Positions 40,805 to 48,992 of a DNA stretch of 51,221 nt are shown here, in pieces. The stretch is from DASSKO01 sp035690425. Its GTDB lineage: Bacteria > Actinomycetota > Actinomycetes > Propionibacteriales > Nocardioidaceae. Where the stretch lies: positions 1 to 51,221 of the forward strand of contig DASSKO010000066.1 in the NCBI GenBank assembly GCA_035690425.1, written 5' to 3'. The notes under the pieces were generated by a model. It did no database searches. It was not told where the DNA came from and worked only from the letters and a program-made list of their open reading frames with translations. How positions within the stretch are numbered: the first letter of the stretch is position 1; every line of letters begins with the position of its first letter. Both the position numbers and the translations under genes were made by a program.

Positions 40805-41959
40805 TCACCGCAGCAGGGACTGATAGATCTCCACCGTCCGCCGGGCGATCGCGTCCCAGCCGAACTCCGCGATCGCGCGCTCGCGGCCCGCCGCGCCCAT
40901 TCGGCGCGCCGCGTCGGGGTCCCGCACCACTTCGTTGACGCGCGCCGCGAGGTCGGCCTCGAACCGCTCGCTGTCCGCAGCGTCGTAGGCGACCAGTCGG
41001 CCGGTGACACCGTCGTCGACGACCTCGGGAATGCCGCCGACGTCGCTGGCCACGACGGCGGTGCCGCACGCCATCGCCTCCAGGTTCACGATGCCGAGCG
41101 GCTCGTAGACCGACGGGCAGCAGAACACGGCCGCGTGCGTCAGCAGCTGCACCAGCTCCTCGCGCGGCAGCATCTCCTCGACCCACACCACGCCGTCGCG
41201 CTTGGCCTGCAGCCGCTGCACGGCCTGTGTGGTCGCCGCACCGATCTCGGCGGTGTCGGGCGCGCCGGCACACAACAGCACCTGTACGCCGGGGTCGAGG
41301 TCGTGGGCAGCAGCGACCAGGTGGCCGACCCCCTTCTGGTGCGTGATCCGTCCGACGAAGACGACGTAGGGGCGCGCCGGGTCTATGCCCACCCGCTCGA
41401 CGACGTCGGTGGCCTCGACCGGGCAGTAGAGCGTGGTGTCGATGCCGTTGTGCACAACATGGACCCGGCCCGCCTCGATTGTGGGGTAGGCCGTGAGGAT
41501 GTCGGCCCGCATGCCCTGGCTGACCGCGATCACCGCATCGGCCGCCTCGTACGCCGTGCGCTCGGCCCAGCTCGACACGGCGTACCCGCCACCGAGCTGC
41601 TCGGCCTTCCACGGCCGCAACGGTTCCAGCGAGTGCGCCGTCACCACGTGGGGCGCACCGTGCAGCAGGTTGGCCAGGTGCCCGCCCAGGTTGGCGTACC
41701 AGGTGTGGGAGTGCACGACGTCGGCACCTGCGACGGCGGCGGCCATCCGCAGGTCGATCGATAGCGTCCGCAGGGCCGCGTTGGCGCCCTCCAGCCCGGC
41801 GTCGGCCGAGTGCCCGACGGCGCCGTCGCGGTCCGTGCCCCAGCAGTGCACGTCGAGGTCGACCAACCGGCGCAGCTCGCGGGCCAGGAAGTCGACGTGC
41901 ACGCCCGCACCGCCGTACACGTCAGGAGGAAACTCTCGGGACATCATCGCCACGCGCAT
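40805..41959 (-). CDS. glgM: Alpha-maltose-1-phosphate synthase (GlgM; often labelled glycogen synthase GlgA)
   Basis: 384-residue GT4-type glycosyltransferase with two Rossmann-like domains. SREFPPDVYGGAGVHV is the N-terminal glycine loop; VGRITHQKGVGHL and the acidic motif PSVYEPLGIVNLEAMACG are the GT-B sugar-nucleotide signatures. In mycobacteria the equivalent gene, Rv1212c, is divergent from glgC exactly as here, and its product makes maltose-1-phosphate from ADP-glucose and glucose-1-phosphate for GlgE. ATG 41959 is 24 bp from the glgC ATG. Function as GlgM rather than a bacterial GlgA rests on this synteny and the GT4 pattern. Confidence 0.85.
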   Translation of the reverse strand: MRVAMMSREFPPDVYGGAGVHVDFLARELRRLVDLDVHCWGTDRDGAVGHSADAGLEGANAALRTLSIDLRMAAAVAGADVVHSHTWYANLGGHLANLLHGAPHVVTAHSLEPLRPWKAEQLGGGYAVSSWAERTAYEAADAVIAVSQGMRADILTAYPTIEAGRVHVVHNGIDTTLYCPVEATDVVERVGIDPARPYVVFVGRITHQKGVGHLVAAAHDLDPGVQVLLCAGAPDTAEIGAATTQAVQRLQAKRDGVVWVEEMLPREELVQLLTHAAVFCCPSVYEPLGIVNLEAMACGTAVVASDVGGIPEVVDDGVTGRLVAYDAADSERFEADLAARVNEVVRDPDAARRMGAAGRERAIAEFGWDAIARRTVEIYQSLLR

Positions 41960-41970
41960 GAAGCACAGAC

Positions 41971-41983
41971 TATGGTCACTCAC
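41971..41983 (+). promoter_or_regulatory. TATGGT hexamer, probable leaderless promoter of glgC
   Basis: TATGGT (41971-41976) is seven bases before ATG 41984. The divergent glgM start is only 24 bp away, so the glgC -10 lies between the two start codons and its -35 region lies within the glgM coding start. Confidence 0.45.
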
Positions 41984-43210
41984 ATGGCGCAAGGGCGACG
42001 CGTGCTCGGAATTGTGCTGGCCGGTGGCGAGGGCAAGCGACTGATGCCGTTGACCCGTGACCGCGCGAAGCCGGCGGTCCCGTTCGGTGGGCAGTACCGG
42101 CTGGTCGACTTCGTGCTGTCCAACCTGGTCAACGCCGGCCACCGACGGCTGTGCGTGCTCACCCAGTACAAGTCGCACTCGCTGGACCGGCACATCACCA
42201 CCACCTGGCGGATGTCGTCGCTGCTCGGCAACTACGTGACCCCGGTGCCGGCGCAGCAGCGGCTCGGACCGCGCTGGTTCACCGGCAGCGCCGACGCGAT
42301 CTACCAGAGCCTGAACCTGATCCATGACGAGCAGCCGGACTACGTCGTGGTGTTCGGCGCCGACCACGTCTACCGGATGGACCCGGCGCAGATGGTCGAC
42401 CAGCACATCGACTCCGGGGCCGGTGTGACCGTGGCCGGCATCCGGGTCCCGCGGGAGACGGCATCCGACTTCGGCATCATCCAGACCTCCGACGGGCGAC
42501 GCATCGACGCCTTCCTGGAGAAGCCCGCCGACCCGCCGGGGCTGCCGGACGACCCCGACAGCACCTACGCGTCGATGGGCAACTACTGCTTCTCCACCGA
42601 CGTACTCCTCGAGGCGCTGCGCGAAGACGCCGGCGACGACGAGTCGGTGCACGACATGGGCGGGAGCATCGTGCCGATGCTGGTCAAGACCGGCAGCGCG
42701 CAGGTCTACGACTTCCAGGACAACGCGGTCCCAGGCAGCACCGAGCGCGACCGGCACTACTGGCGCGACGTCGGCACCCTCGACAGCTACTACGACGCCC
42801 ATCTGGACCTGGTGTCGATCCACCCGGTGTTCAACCTCTACAACCATGCCTGGCCGCTGTTCACCTCACCGCCGCAGCTGCCGCCGGCCAAGCTGGTGGA
42901 GGGCGGGGTCGCCACCGAGTGCCTGCTCAGCCAGGGCAGCATCATCGCGGGCGGCACCGTGGACCACACCGTGCTGTCGCCACAGGTGTCGGTCGGTCCG
43001 AAGTCGCTGGTCGAGGCCTCGGTGCTGATGAACGGCGTGCGGGTGGGCGCTGGTGCCCGCATCCGACGCACCATCATCGACAAGAACGTGCTGATCCCCG
43101 ACGGCGCCCGCATCGGCTTCGACCACGAGGAGGACCGCGCCAACGGCTACACCGTCACCGACAGCGGGATCGTCGTGATCGGCAAGGCCCACGCGACTGT
43201 GCTGCCCTGA
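41984..43210 (+). CDS. glgC: Glucose-1-phosphate adenylyltransferase
   Basis: 408 residues; makes ADP-glucose from ATP and glucose-1-phosphate. VLAGGEGKRLMPLT at 11-24 is the nucleotide loop, KPAVPFGGQYRLVDF the pyrophosphorylase signature, and the C-terminal part (SVGPKSLVEASVLMNGVRVG) is a left-handed beta-helix involved in allostery. It supplies GlgM, encoded divergently. ATG 41984 rather than upstream frames is supported by the TATGGT box and by family N-termini. A strong hairpin follows the stop. Confidence 0.95.
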   Translation: MAQGRRVLGIVLAGGEGKRLMPLTRDRAKPAVPFGGQYRLVDFVLSNLVNAGHRRLCVLTQYKSHSLDRHITTTWRMSSLLGNYVTPVPAQQRLGPRWFTGSADAIYQSLNLIHDEQPDYVVVFGADHVYRMDPAQMVDQHIDSGAGVTVAGIRVPRETASDFGIIQTSDGRRIDAFLEKPADPPGLPDDPDSTYASMGNYCFSTDVLLEALREDAGDDESVHDMGGSIVPMLVKTGSAQVYDFQDNAVPGSTERDRHYWRDVGTLDSYYDAHLDLVSIHPVFNLYNHAWPLFTSPPQLPPAKLVEGGVATECLLSQGSIIAGGTVDHTVLSPQVSVGPKSLVEASVLMNGVRVGAGARIRRTIIDKNVLIPDGARIGFDHEEDRANGYTVTDSGIVVIGKAHATVLP

Positions 43211-43213
43211 CCC

Positions 43214-43235
43214 ACCCGGGGGCGGCCTCGGGTTT
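43214..43235 (+). terminator. Hairpin terminator after glgC
   Basis: ACCCGGGG (43214-43221) pairs with CCTCGGGT (43226-43233), including one G-T pair, across a GCGG loop and is followed by TT. It starts four bases after the glgC stop. Confidence 0.6.
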
Positions 43236-43247
43236 CGGATCTGGCTA

Positions 43248-43264
43248 CTAGTGAGTAACACTAG
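43248..43264. promoter_or_regulatory. Inverted repeat before the acyl-CoA dehydrogenase gene
   Basis: CTAGTG AGTAA CACTAG is a perfect 6-bp inverted repeat with a 5-bp spacer, 26 bp before the GTG start. It is AT-rich for this genome and placed where a TetR-type regulator of fatty-acid genes could act. No regulator gene is adjacent. Confidence 0.5.
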
Positions 43265-43290
43265 GACCCCAGCCTTCGGAAGGGGACGAC

Positions 43291-45234
43291 GTGAGCACGG
43301 ACGTGACCGAGCAGGGCCCGCAGCGTGAGGTCAGCGAGCAGCAGGCGCGTGAGGTCGCCGAGGCGGCGCGGGAGACCGAGTGGGTCAGGCCGAGCTTTGC
43401 CAAGGAGCTGTATCTCGGCCGGTTCGACCTCTCGTTGATCCACCCGCATCCGCGCGCCTCCGCCGACGACCGCGTCAACGGTGACGCGTTCCTCGCCCGG
43501 CTCCGGGAGTACTGCGAGACCCTCGACGGCGCACGCGTCGAGCGCGACTCGCAGATCCCGGACGACTACCTCGCCGGCCTGGCCGACCTCGGGGCGTTCG
43601 GCATGAAGATCCCCACCGAGTACGGCGGTCTGGGCCTGCCGATGTCCTACTACGGCAAGGCGCTGGCGCTGGTGGGATCGGTGCATCCGAGCATCGGTGC
43701 CCTGGTGTCGGCCCACCAGTCGATCGGCGTACCCGAGCCGGTGCGGCAGTTCGGCACCGAGGAGCAGAAGCAGGCGTTCCTTCCCCGCTGCGCCGCCGGG
43801 GCGGTCTCGGCGTTCCTGCTCACCGAGCCCGACGTCGGCTCCGACCCGGCGCGACTGGCCGCCACCGCCACCCCCACCGACGACGGCGAGGCCTACCTCC
43901 TCGACGGCGTGAAGCTGTGGACCACCAACGGCGTCATCGCCGAGCTGCTGGTCGTGATGGCCGACGTTCCCGCCCATGACGGCGGCCGCGGCGGCATCAC
44001 GGCGTTCGTCGTGGAGGCCGACTCCGCGGGCATCACGGTCGAGAACCGCAACGCGTTCATGGGCCTGCGCGGCATCGAGAACGGCGTGACCCGCTTCGAC
44101 CAGGTGCGGGTGCCGGCGCAGAACCGGCTCGGACGGGAGGGCCAAGGACTGAAGATCGCGCTGACCACGCTGAACACCGGTCGGCTGTCCATCCCGGCGA
44201 TGTGCACCGCAGGCGCGAAGTGGTGCCTCAAGATCGCCCGTGAGTGGTCCGCCCAGCGCGTGCAGTGGGGACGTCCCGTCGGCCAGCACGAGGCCGTGTC
44301 GCAGAAGGTGTCGTTCATCGCGGCGACCACCTTCGGGCTGGAGGCCGTGCTCGAGCTGTCCGCGGAGCTGTCCGACGCCGGCACCAAGGACATCCGGATC
44401 GAGGCCGCGCTGGCCAAGCTGTGGTCGTCGGAGATGGCCTGGCAGATTGCCGACGAGCTGGTGCAGATCCGCGGCGGCCGCGGCTACGAGACTGCCGCGT
44501 CGCTGGCGGCGCGCGGCGAGCGGGCGGTGCCGGCCGAGCAGGTGCTGCGCGACCTGCGGATCAACCGGATCTTCGAGGGCTCGACCGAGATCATGCGCCT
44601 GCTCATCGCGCGGGAGGCGGTCGACACCCACCTGAAGGCGGCCGGCGACCTCGCCTCCGCCGATGCCGACCTGCAGCGCAAGGCGAAGGCCGCGGTCAAC
44701 GCCAGCGGCTTCTACGCCAAGTGGCTGCCGAAACTGATGGCCGGCAACGGCATGGACCCACGGTCATACGCCGACTTCGGTCCACTGGCCAGACATCTGC
44801 GCTTCGTCGAGCGCTCGTCTCGCAAGCTCGCCCGGCAGACCTTCTACGGGATGAGCCGTTGGCAGGCCAAGCTCGAGCACCGGCAGGTCTTCCTCGGCCG
44901 CATCGTCGACATCGGAGCCGAGCTGTTCGCGATGGCGGCGGCCTGCTCGCGCGCCGAGATGCTGCGTGCCGACGACCCCGTGCGGGGGGCGGAGGCTTAC
45001 GAGCTCGCTGAGGTGTTCTGCGCCCAGTCGCGGCTGCGGGTGGAGCAGTTGTTCGAGCGGCTCTGGAACAACACCGACGACGCCGACCGACGACTGGCCC
45101 GGCGCGTGCTCGACGGCGACCTGACCTGGCTGGAGGCCGGGGTGATCGACGTGTCGGAGGGTACGGGCCCGTGGATCGCGGACTGGTCGACCGGGCCGTC
45201 CAAGGGCGAGGACGTCTCCCGCCGCTACCGCTGA
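43291..45234 (+). CDS. Acyl-CoA dehydrogenase, long form with C-terminal extension
   Basis: 647 residues, longer than the usual 380-400. Residues about 70-440 are the standard dehydrogenase: FAD-binding FLLTEPDVGSD and KLWTTNG, and the catalytic glutamate near 428 in IFEGSTEIMRLL. The remaining 200 residues are helical, like the extension of very-long-chain enzymes (ACADVL/ACAD9), which in those aids membrane association. GTG 43291 is preceded by AAGGGGAC. An inverted repeat in the promoter suggests fatty-acid control. No electron-transfer flavoprotein genes are near. Confidence 0.85.
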   Translation: MSTDVTEQGPQREVSEQQAREVAEAARETEWVRPSFAKELYLGRFDLSLIHPHPRASADDRVNGDAFLARLREYCETLDGARVERDSQIPDDYLAGLADLGAFGMKIPTEYGGLGLPMSYYGKALALVGSVHPSIGALVSAHQSIGVPEPVRQFGTEEQKQAFLPRCAAGAVSAFLLTEPDVGSDPARLAATATPTDDGEAYLLDGVKLWTTNGVIAELLVVMADVPAHDGGRGGITAFVVEADSAGITVENRNAFMGLRGIENGVTRFDQVRVPAQNRLGREGQGLKIALTTLNTGRLSIPAMCTAGAKWCLKIAREWSAQRVQWGRPVGQHEAVSQKVSFIAATTFGLEAVLELSAELSDAGTKDIRIEAALAKLWSSEMAWQIADELVQIRGGRGYETAASLAARGERAVPAEQVLRDLRINRIFEGSTEIMRLLIAREAVDTHLKAAGDLASADADLQRKAKAAVNASGFYAKWLPKLMAGNGMDPRSYADFGPLARHLRFVERSSRKLARQTFYGMSRWQAKLEHRQVFLGRIVDIGAELFAMAAACSRAEMLRADDPVRGAEAYELAEVFCAQSRLRVEQLFERLWNNTDDADRRLARRVLDGDLTWLEAGVIDVSEGTGPWIADWSTGPSKGEDVSRRYR

Positions 45235-45250
45235 CGGTCGGCGTCCCGGT

Positions 45251-45302
45251 GATTCGTCTGCGGTGACTCGGGTATTTACAGTGCGGCAACCGCAGACGAA
45301 TC
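45251..45302. promoter_or_regulatory. 14-bp perfect inverted repeat around the promoter of the DUF427 gene
   Basis: GATTCGTCTGCGGT (45251-45264) and ACCGCAGACGAATC (45289-45302) are exact reverse complements with a 24-bp spacer. TACAGT, a good -10, sits in the spacer at 45277-45282, so transcription would start about where the second arm begins. The second arm runs straight into the GGGAGG ribosome site of the gene at 45314. As RNA from upstream the two arms would form a strong hairpin, and it could also serve as terminator for the preceding gene. Confidence 0.7.
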
Positions 45303-45313
45303 GGGAGGTCGCG

Positions 45314-46105
45314 ATGGCTCTCACGCTCGACCACGGACCGCTGTCGACCACGCCACCGCGGGAGGTCAACTACTCCCTCGACGGACCCGACCACCTGCTG
45401 CTGTTCGAGACGTTCCCACGCCGGGTCCGCGCCGTGTTCGCGGGCGAGACGATCGCCGACACCACCGACGGCAAGTTGCTGCACGAGAGCGGCCACCTCC
45501 CGGTCCTCTACATCCCCGACGCCGACCTGCGCGAGGACCTGCTCGTCCCCAGCGGCCACACCACCTACTGCCCGTTCAAGGGCGACGCGGCCTACTGGTC
45601 GCCCACGGTGGGAGACACCGTGGCCGACAACGCGGTGTGGGCCTACCCCGAGCCACGCGGTGAGGCATCGTGGCTGCGCGGGCACAAGGCGTTCAGCTGG
45701 GACGCGATGGAGGCCTGGTACGACGAGGACGAGCGCGTCGAGGGCCATCTGCGCGACCCCTACCACCGCGTCGACGTCCGCCGTACCAGCAGACATGTGC
45801 GGGTGCTGCACGGCGACGACGTGCTGGCGGAGACCGACCGCGCGGTGCTGCTCTCCGAGACCGGGCTCCCCAACATGTTCTACCTGCCGCCCGAGGACGT
45901 GCGCGCCGACCGGCTGGTGCGAAGCGTTACCTCCACGGTCTGCCCCTACAAGGGCACGGCGTCGTACTGGTCGCTGGCGGCCGGCGACGGCGGAGTCCGT
46001 GTTGCCGACGTGGCCTGGTGCTATCCCGATCCGCTGGAGAACGCGCTGAAGGCGCGCGGATATCTGTGCTTCGCACATCCCGACGTCAGGGTAGAAGTGG
46101 CCTGA
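45314..46105 (+). CDS. Tandem DUF427 protein
   Basis: 263 residues containing two DUF427 units, each with a conserved Cys block: YCPFKGDAAYWS near 101 and VCPYKGTASYWS near 218, both followed by an AW-YP segment. DUF427 is a beta-rich domain of unknown function; single-domain proteins are about 100 residues, so this is a duplication or fusion of two. GGGAGG precedes ATG 45314 and decides the start over GTG 45263, which lies inside the upstream inverted repeat. A sugar porter gene follows 10 bp after the stop, probably in the same transcript. Confidence 0.8.
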   Translation: MALTLDHGPLSTTPPREVNYSLDGPDHLLLFETFPRRVRAVFAGETIADTTDGKLLHESGHLPVLYIPDADLREDLLVPSGHTTYCPFKGDAAYWSPTVGDTVADNAVWAYPEPRGEASWLRGHKAFSWDAMEAWYDEDERVEGHLRDPYHRVDVRRTSRHVRVLHGDDVLAETDRAVLLSETGLPNMFYLPPEDVRADRLVRSVTSTVCPYKGTASYWSLAAGDGGVRVADVAWCYPDPLENALKARGYLCFAHPDVRVEVA

Positions 46106-46115
46106 GGAGGCTGAC

Positions 46116-47510
46116 ATGGCCGTCGCATCGGCGCCCGAGGAGTACGACACCGGCAGGGCGGTGATGCTGGCCGGCGTCGCCGCACTCGGGGGTTTCCTCT
46201 TCGGCTTCGACACCGCGGTGATCAACGGCGCGGTGACCGCCGTGCGCGACCAGTTCGCGACCAGCGCACTGCTGACCGGTTTCGTGGTGTCCTCGGCACT
46301 GCTCGGCTGCGTCGTCGGCGCCTACGTGGCAGGGCGGCTCGCCGACCGGATGGGCCGGATCCGGGTGATGGTCCTGGCGTCGGCCCTGTTCACGATCAGT
46401 GCGGTCGGCTCGGGGCTGGCGGTCGGCCCGTGGGACCTCATCGGCTGGCGCGTGGTCGGCGGCCTCGGCGTAGGCGCGGCGTCGGTGATCGCACCGGCCT
46501 ACATCGCCGAGATCTCCCCGGCCTCGATCCGCGGCCGCCTCGGTTCACTGCAGCAGCTGGCCATCGTCACCGGCATCTTCGTCGCGCTGCTGTCCGACGC
46601 GTTCCTGGCGCGTACGGCGGGCGGGGCCGGCGCGGAGCTGTGGCTGGGGATGTCCGCGTGGCGGTGGATGTTCATCGCCGAGGTCATCCCGGCCCTCGCC
46701 TACGGCGTGCTCGCGCTGCAGATCCCGGAGTCGCCGCGTTATCTGGTGGCCAAGGGCAGCGCCGAGCGGGCCCGTGCCGTGCTGGGCCAGGTGCTCAAGA
46801 CCGGCATCGAGGAACGGATGCGCGAGATCCGGCGCACGGTCGCCGTCGAGGCGCGCTCGTCGTTCTCCGACCTGCGCGGCCACGCGGGCCTCCTGCCGAT
46901 CGTGTGGGTCGGCATCATGTTGTCGATCTTCCAGCAGTTCGTCGGCATCAACGTGATCTTCTACTACTCCTCGGCGCTGTGGCAGCAGGTGGGCTTCAGC
47001 GAGCGCGACGCGCTGACCATCACGGTGATCACCTCGATCACCAACATCGTGGTCACGCTGGTGGCGATCGCGACCATCGACAAGGTAGGGCGCAAACCCC
47101 TGCTCCTCATCGGCTCCGCCGGCATGGCGATCACGCTCGGCACACTGGCCTACGTCTTCGGCACTGCGCCGATCGTGGACGGGGAGCCCGCGCTCGGCGA
47201 CACCGCCGGCAAGGTCGCGCTGATCGCGGCCAACCTCTTCGTGGTGTTCTTCGGCGTCTCCTGGGGCCCAGTGGTGTGGGTGCTGCTCGGTGAGATGTTC
47301 AACAACCGCATCCGAGCCAGCGCGCTCGGGCTCGCCGCGGCCGCGCAGTGGCTGAGCAACTTCGCCATCTCGACGACCTTCCCCAAGCTGGCCGAGCTCG
47401 GGCTGAGCGTGGCCTACGGGTTCTACACCTTCTTCGCCGTCCTGTCCTTCGTCTTCGTGGCGAAGTTCGTGCAGGAGACGAAGGGCCGTCAGCTCGAGGA
47501 CATGGCTTGA
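46116..47510 (+). CDS. MFS sugar porter
   Basis: 464 residues with twelve membrane helices. GFLFGFDTAVINGA in helix 1, GRLADRMGRIR in loop 2-3, PESPRYL after helix 6, QQFVGINVIFYYSS in helix 7 and a final loop VQETKGRQLE are the diagnostic marks of the sugar porter family (XylE, GLUT). It is a proton symporter or facilitator for hexose or pentose; the exact sugar is unclear. TGAGGAGG precedes ATG 46116. It is co-directional with, and 10 bp after, the DUF427 gene. Confidence 0.9.
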   Translation: MAVASAPEEYDTGRAVMLAGVAALGGFLFGFDTAVINGAVTAVRDQFATSALLTGFVVSSALLGCVVGAYVAGRLADRMGRIRVMVLASALFTISAVGSGLAVGPWDLIGWRVVGGLGVGAASVIAPAYIAEISPASIRGRLGSLQQLAIVTGIFVALLSDAFLARTAGGAGAELWLGMSAWRWMFIAEVIPALAYGVLALQIPESPRYLVAKGSAERARAVLGQVLKTGIEERMREIRRTVAVEARSSFSDLRGHAGLLPIVWVGIMLSIFQQFVGINVIFYYSSALWQQVGFSERDALTITVITSITNIVVTLVAIATIDKVGRKPLLLIGSAGMAITLGTLAYVFGTAPIVDGEPALGDTAGKVALIAANLFVVFFGVSWGPVVWVLLGEMFNNRIRASALGLAAAAQWLSNFAISTTFPKLAELGLSVAYGFYTFFAVLSFVFVAKFVQETKGRQLEDMA

Positions 47511-47538
47511 GGGGGTAGAGGAAGCACCTACCTCGTTA

Positions 47539-47581
47539 TCCCATGCGCCCGGCGCATGATCTATGCACGCCACGGATGGGA
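47539..47581. repeat. REP-like 43-bp hairpin repeat, copy B (inverted relative to copy A)
   Basis: Outer arms TCCCAT and ATGGGA enclose an inner stem with GCAT/ATGC. The reverse complement aligns without gaps to 8612-8654 at 34 of 43 positions, with the first 12 bases identical. It lies between the sugar porter and the convergent oxidoreductase gene and may act as a bidirectional terminator. Confidence 0.7.
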
Positions 47582-47607
47582 TAGACGACACCACCCCTGC
47601 CAGGCCC

Positions 47608-47644
47608 TGCGCGCTCCGCTAGAGACCGTGCGCGCTCCGCTAGA
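47608..47644. repeat. 16-bp direct repeat at the 3' end of the oxidoreductase gene
   Basis: TGCGCGCTCCGCTAGA occurs at 47608-47623 and again at 47629-47644, five bases apart. The second copy contains the oxidoreductase stop codon (TAG, minus strand). A third, partial copy begins at 47648. Confidence 0.7.
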
Positions 47645-48992
47645 TCGTGCGCGCCTCGCGGCCACCGATACGGGTGAAGAACTGGGCGGCGGCGAGCTGC
47701 ACCGCCGACGACCAGGTGGGATAGGCGTGTGTGGTCGCCGCCAGCCTGCCGGTGAACATGCCGGTGGCGATCGCCAGCGTCGGCTCGTGGACCAGCTCAC
47801 CAGCCCGGGCGCCGACGATCGTCGCGCCGAGAACCCGGCCGCCTCCGGCGTTGCCGAGCACGCGCCGGCGGCCGGCGATCAACTTCACGAACCCCTCAGT
47901 CTGCGCGGCGGTCAGCGCCCGGTCGACCGCGCGCATCGGCAGCTCGGCGACACGAGAGCCGGCGGGCGCATCCTGCTCGGCGGCGCCGACGCTGGCGACC
48001 TCCGGGTCGGTGAACGTCACCCGCGGGACGGCGTCCTCGCGATAGCTGCGGGGGATCCGGCCCAGCGCGTTGCCGGCGGCGACGCGCCCCATGGCGTAGG
48101 CGGCGTGGGTCAGCCGCAGCATGCCGGCGACGTCCCCGGCCGCATAGATCCCGTCCACGCTGGTCGCCAGGTGCTTGTCGACACGCACATGCCCCGCGCC
48201 GTCGAGCTCTACACCGATCTCGCCGAGACCGAGACCGCCGGTGCCGGGCGTGCGTCCGGTCGCGACCAGCAGTTGCTCAGCCGTCACCGTCGATCCGTCG
48301 GACAGGGCGAGCCGCGGGCCGGCCTCGACCTTCTCGACGTCGACGCCGACCCGCACGTCGATGCCCTCCCGCGCGAAGACGTCGGCAATCAGTGCCGATG
48401 CCTCGGGATCCTCCTGTGACAGCAGCCGGTCGCCGGCCTCGACCAGGGTCACCTCGGTGCCGAGCCGGCTGAAGGCCTGCACGAGCTCGCACCCCACCGG
48501 CCCGCCGCCGAGCACCGCGAGCGACTCCGGCAGCTCGGACAGGTCGAAGACCGTCTCGTTGGTGAGATGCGGCGTCTCCGACAGGCCGTCGACCGGCGGC
48601 ACCGCTGCCGTCGAGCCGGTGGCGATGACGAACCGCTGGGCTCGCAGCCGCCGTCCACCCACGTCCACGGCGCCGCGGTCGACGAACCGGGCGCAACCCA
48701 GGACCACGTCGATCCCCTCACCGCGCAGCGTCTGCGCGTCCTCGGTCGCGGCGATCTCGGCCACGGTCTGCTTGATCCGTGCCGACACCTGCGCGTACGG
48801 CGTACCCGTGCGAGCGGCCTCGATCAGCGTCTTCGACGGCACACATCCGTAGAACGTGCAGTCTCCACCCGGCTCGCCGTCGGAAACCAGCAACGTGCGC
48901 GCACCCTTGGCCAGCCCGGTCCGGGCGGCGCCGAGGCCGGCAGCGCCGCCGCCGATGACGACGAGGTCGTAGTCCGGCACAGGCTCAGCCAT
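47640..48992 (-). CDS. Pyridine nucleotide-disulfide oxidoreductase, mercuric reductase-like
   Basis: 450 residues with the full flavin disulfide reductase layout: FAD motif GGGAAGLGAA, redox pair GGDCTFYGCVPSK (Cys45 and Cys50), NAD motif VLGGGPVGCE, a second FAD motif GIYAAGDVAG and a C-terminal dimer domain. The active-site HxHPT of lipoamide dehydrogenase is HAYPTWSSA here, so the catalytic His and the following Glu are changed. No C-terminal Cys pair for mercury. The family is right; the disulfide or quinone substrate is unknown. ATG 48992 overlaps the upstream hydrolase gene by eight bases. Confidence 0.8.
   Translation of the reverse strand: MAEPVPDYDLVVIGGGAAGLGAARTGLAKGARTLLVSDGEPGGDCTFYGCVPSKTLIEAARTGTPYAQVSARIKQTVAEIAATEDAQTLRGEGIDVVLGCARFVDRGAVDVGGRRLRAQRFVIATGSTAAVPPVDGLSETPHLTNETVFDLSELPESLAVLGGGPVGCELVQAFSRLGTEVTLVEAGDRLLSQEDPEASALIADVFAREGIDVRVGVDVEKVEAGPRLALSDGSTVTAEQLLVATGRTPGTGGLGLGEIGVELDGAGHVRVDKHLATSVDGIYAAGDVAGMLRLTHAAYAMGRVAAGNALGRIPRSYREDAVPRVTFTDPEVASVGAAEQDAPAGSRVAELPMRAVDRALTAAQTEGFVKLIAGRRRVLGNAGGGRVLGATIVGARAGELVHEPTLAIATGMFTGRLAATTHAYPTWSSAVQLAAAQFFTRIGGREARTI

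Noticed and set aside
40805..42847. 680-codon open frame extending glgM upstream
   Set aside because: The extension is antisense to glgC and has no family resemblance; ATG 41959 gives the normal GT4 length.
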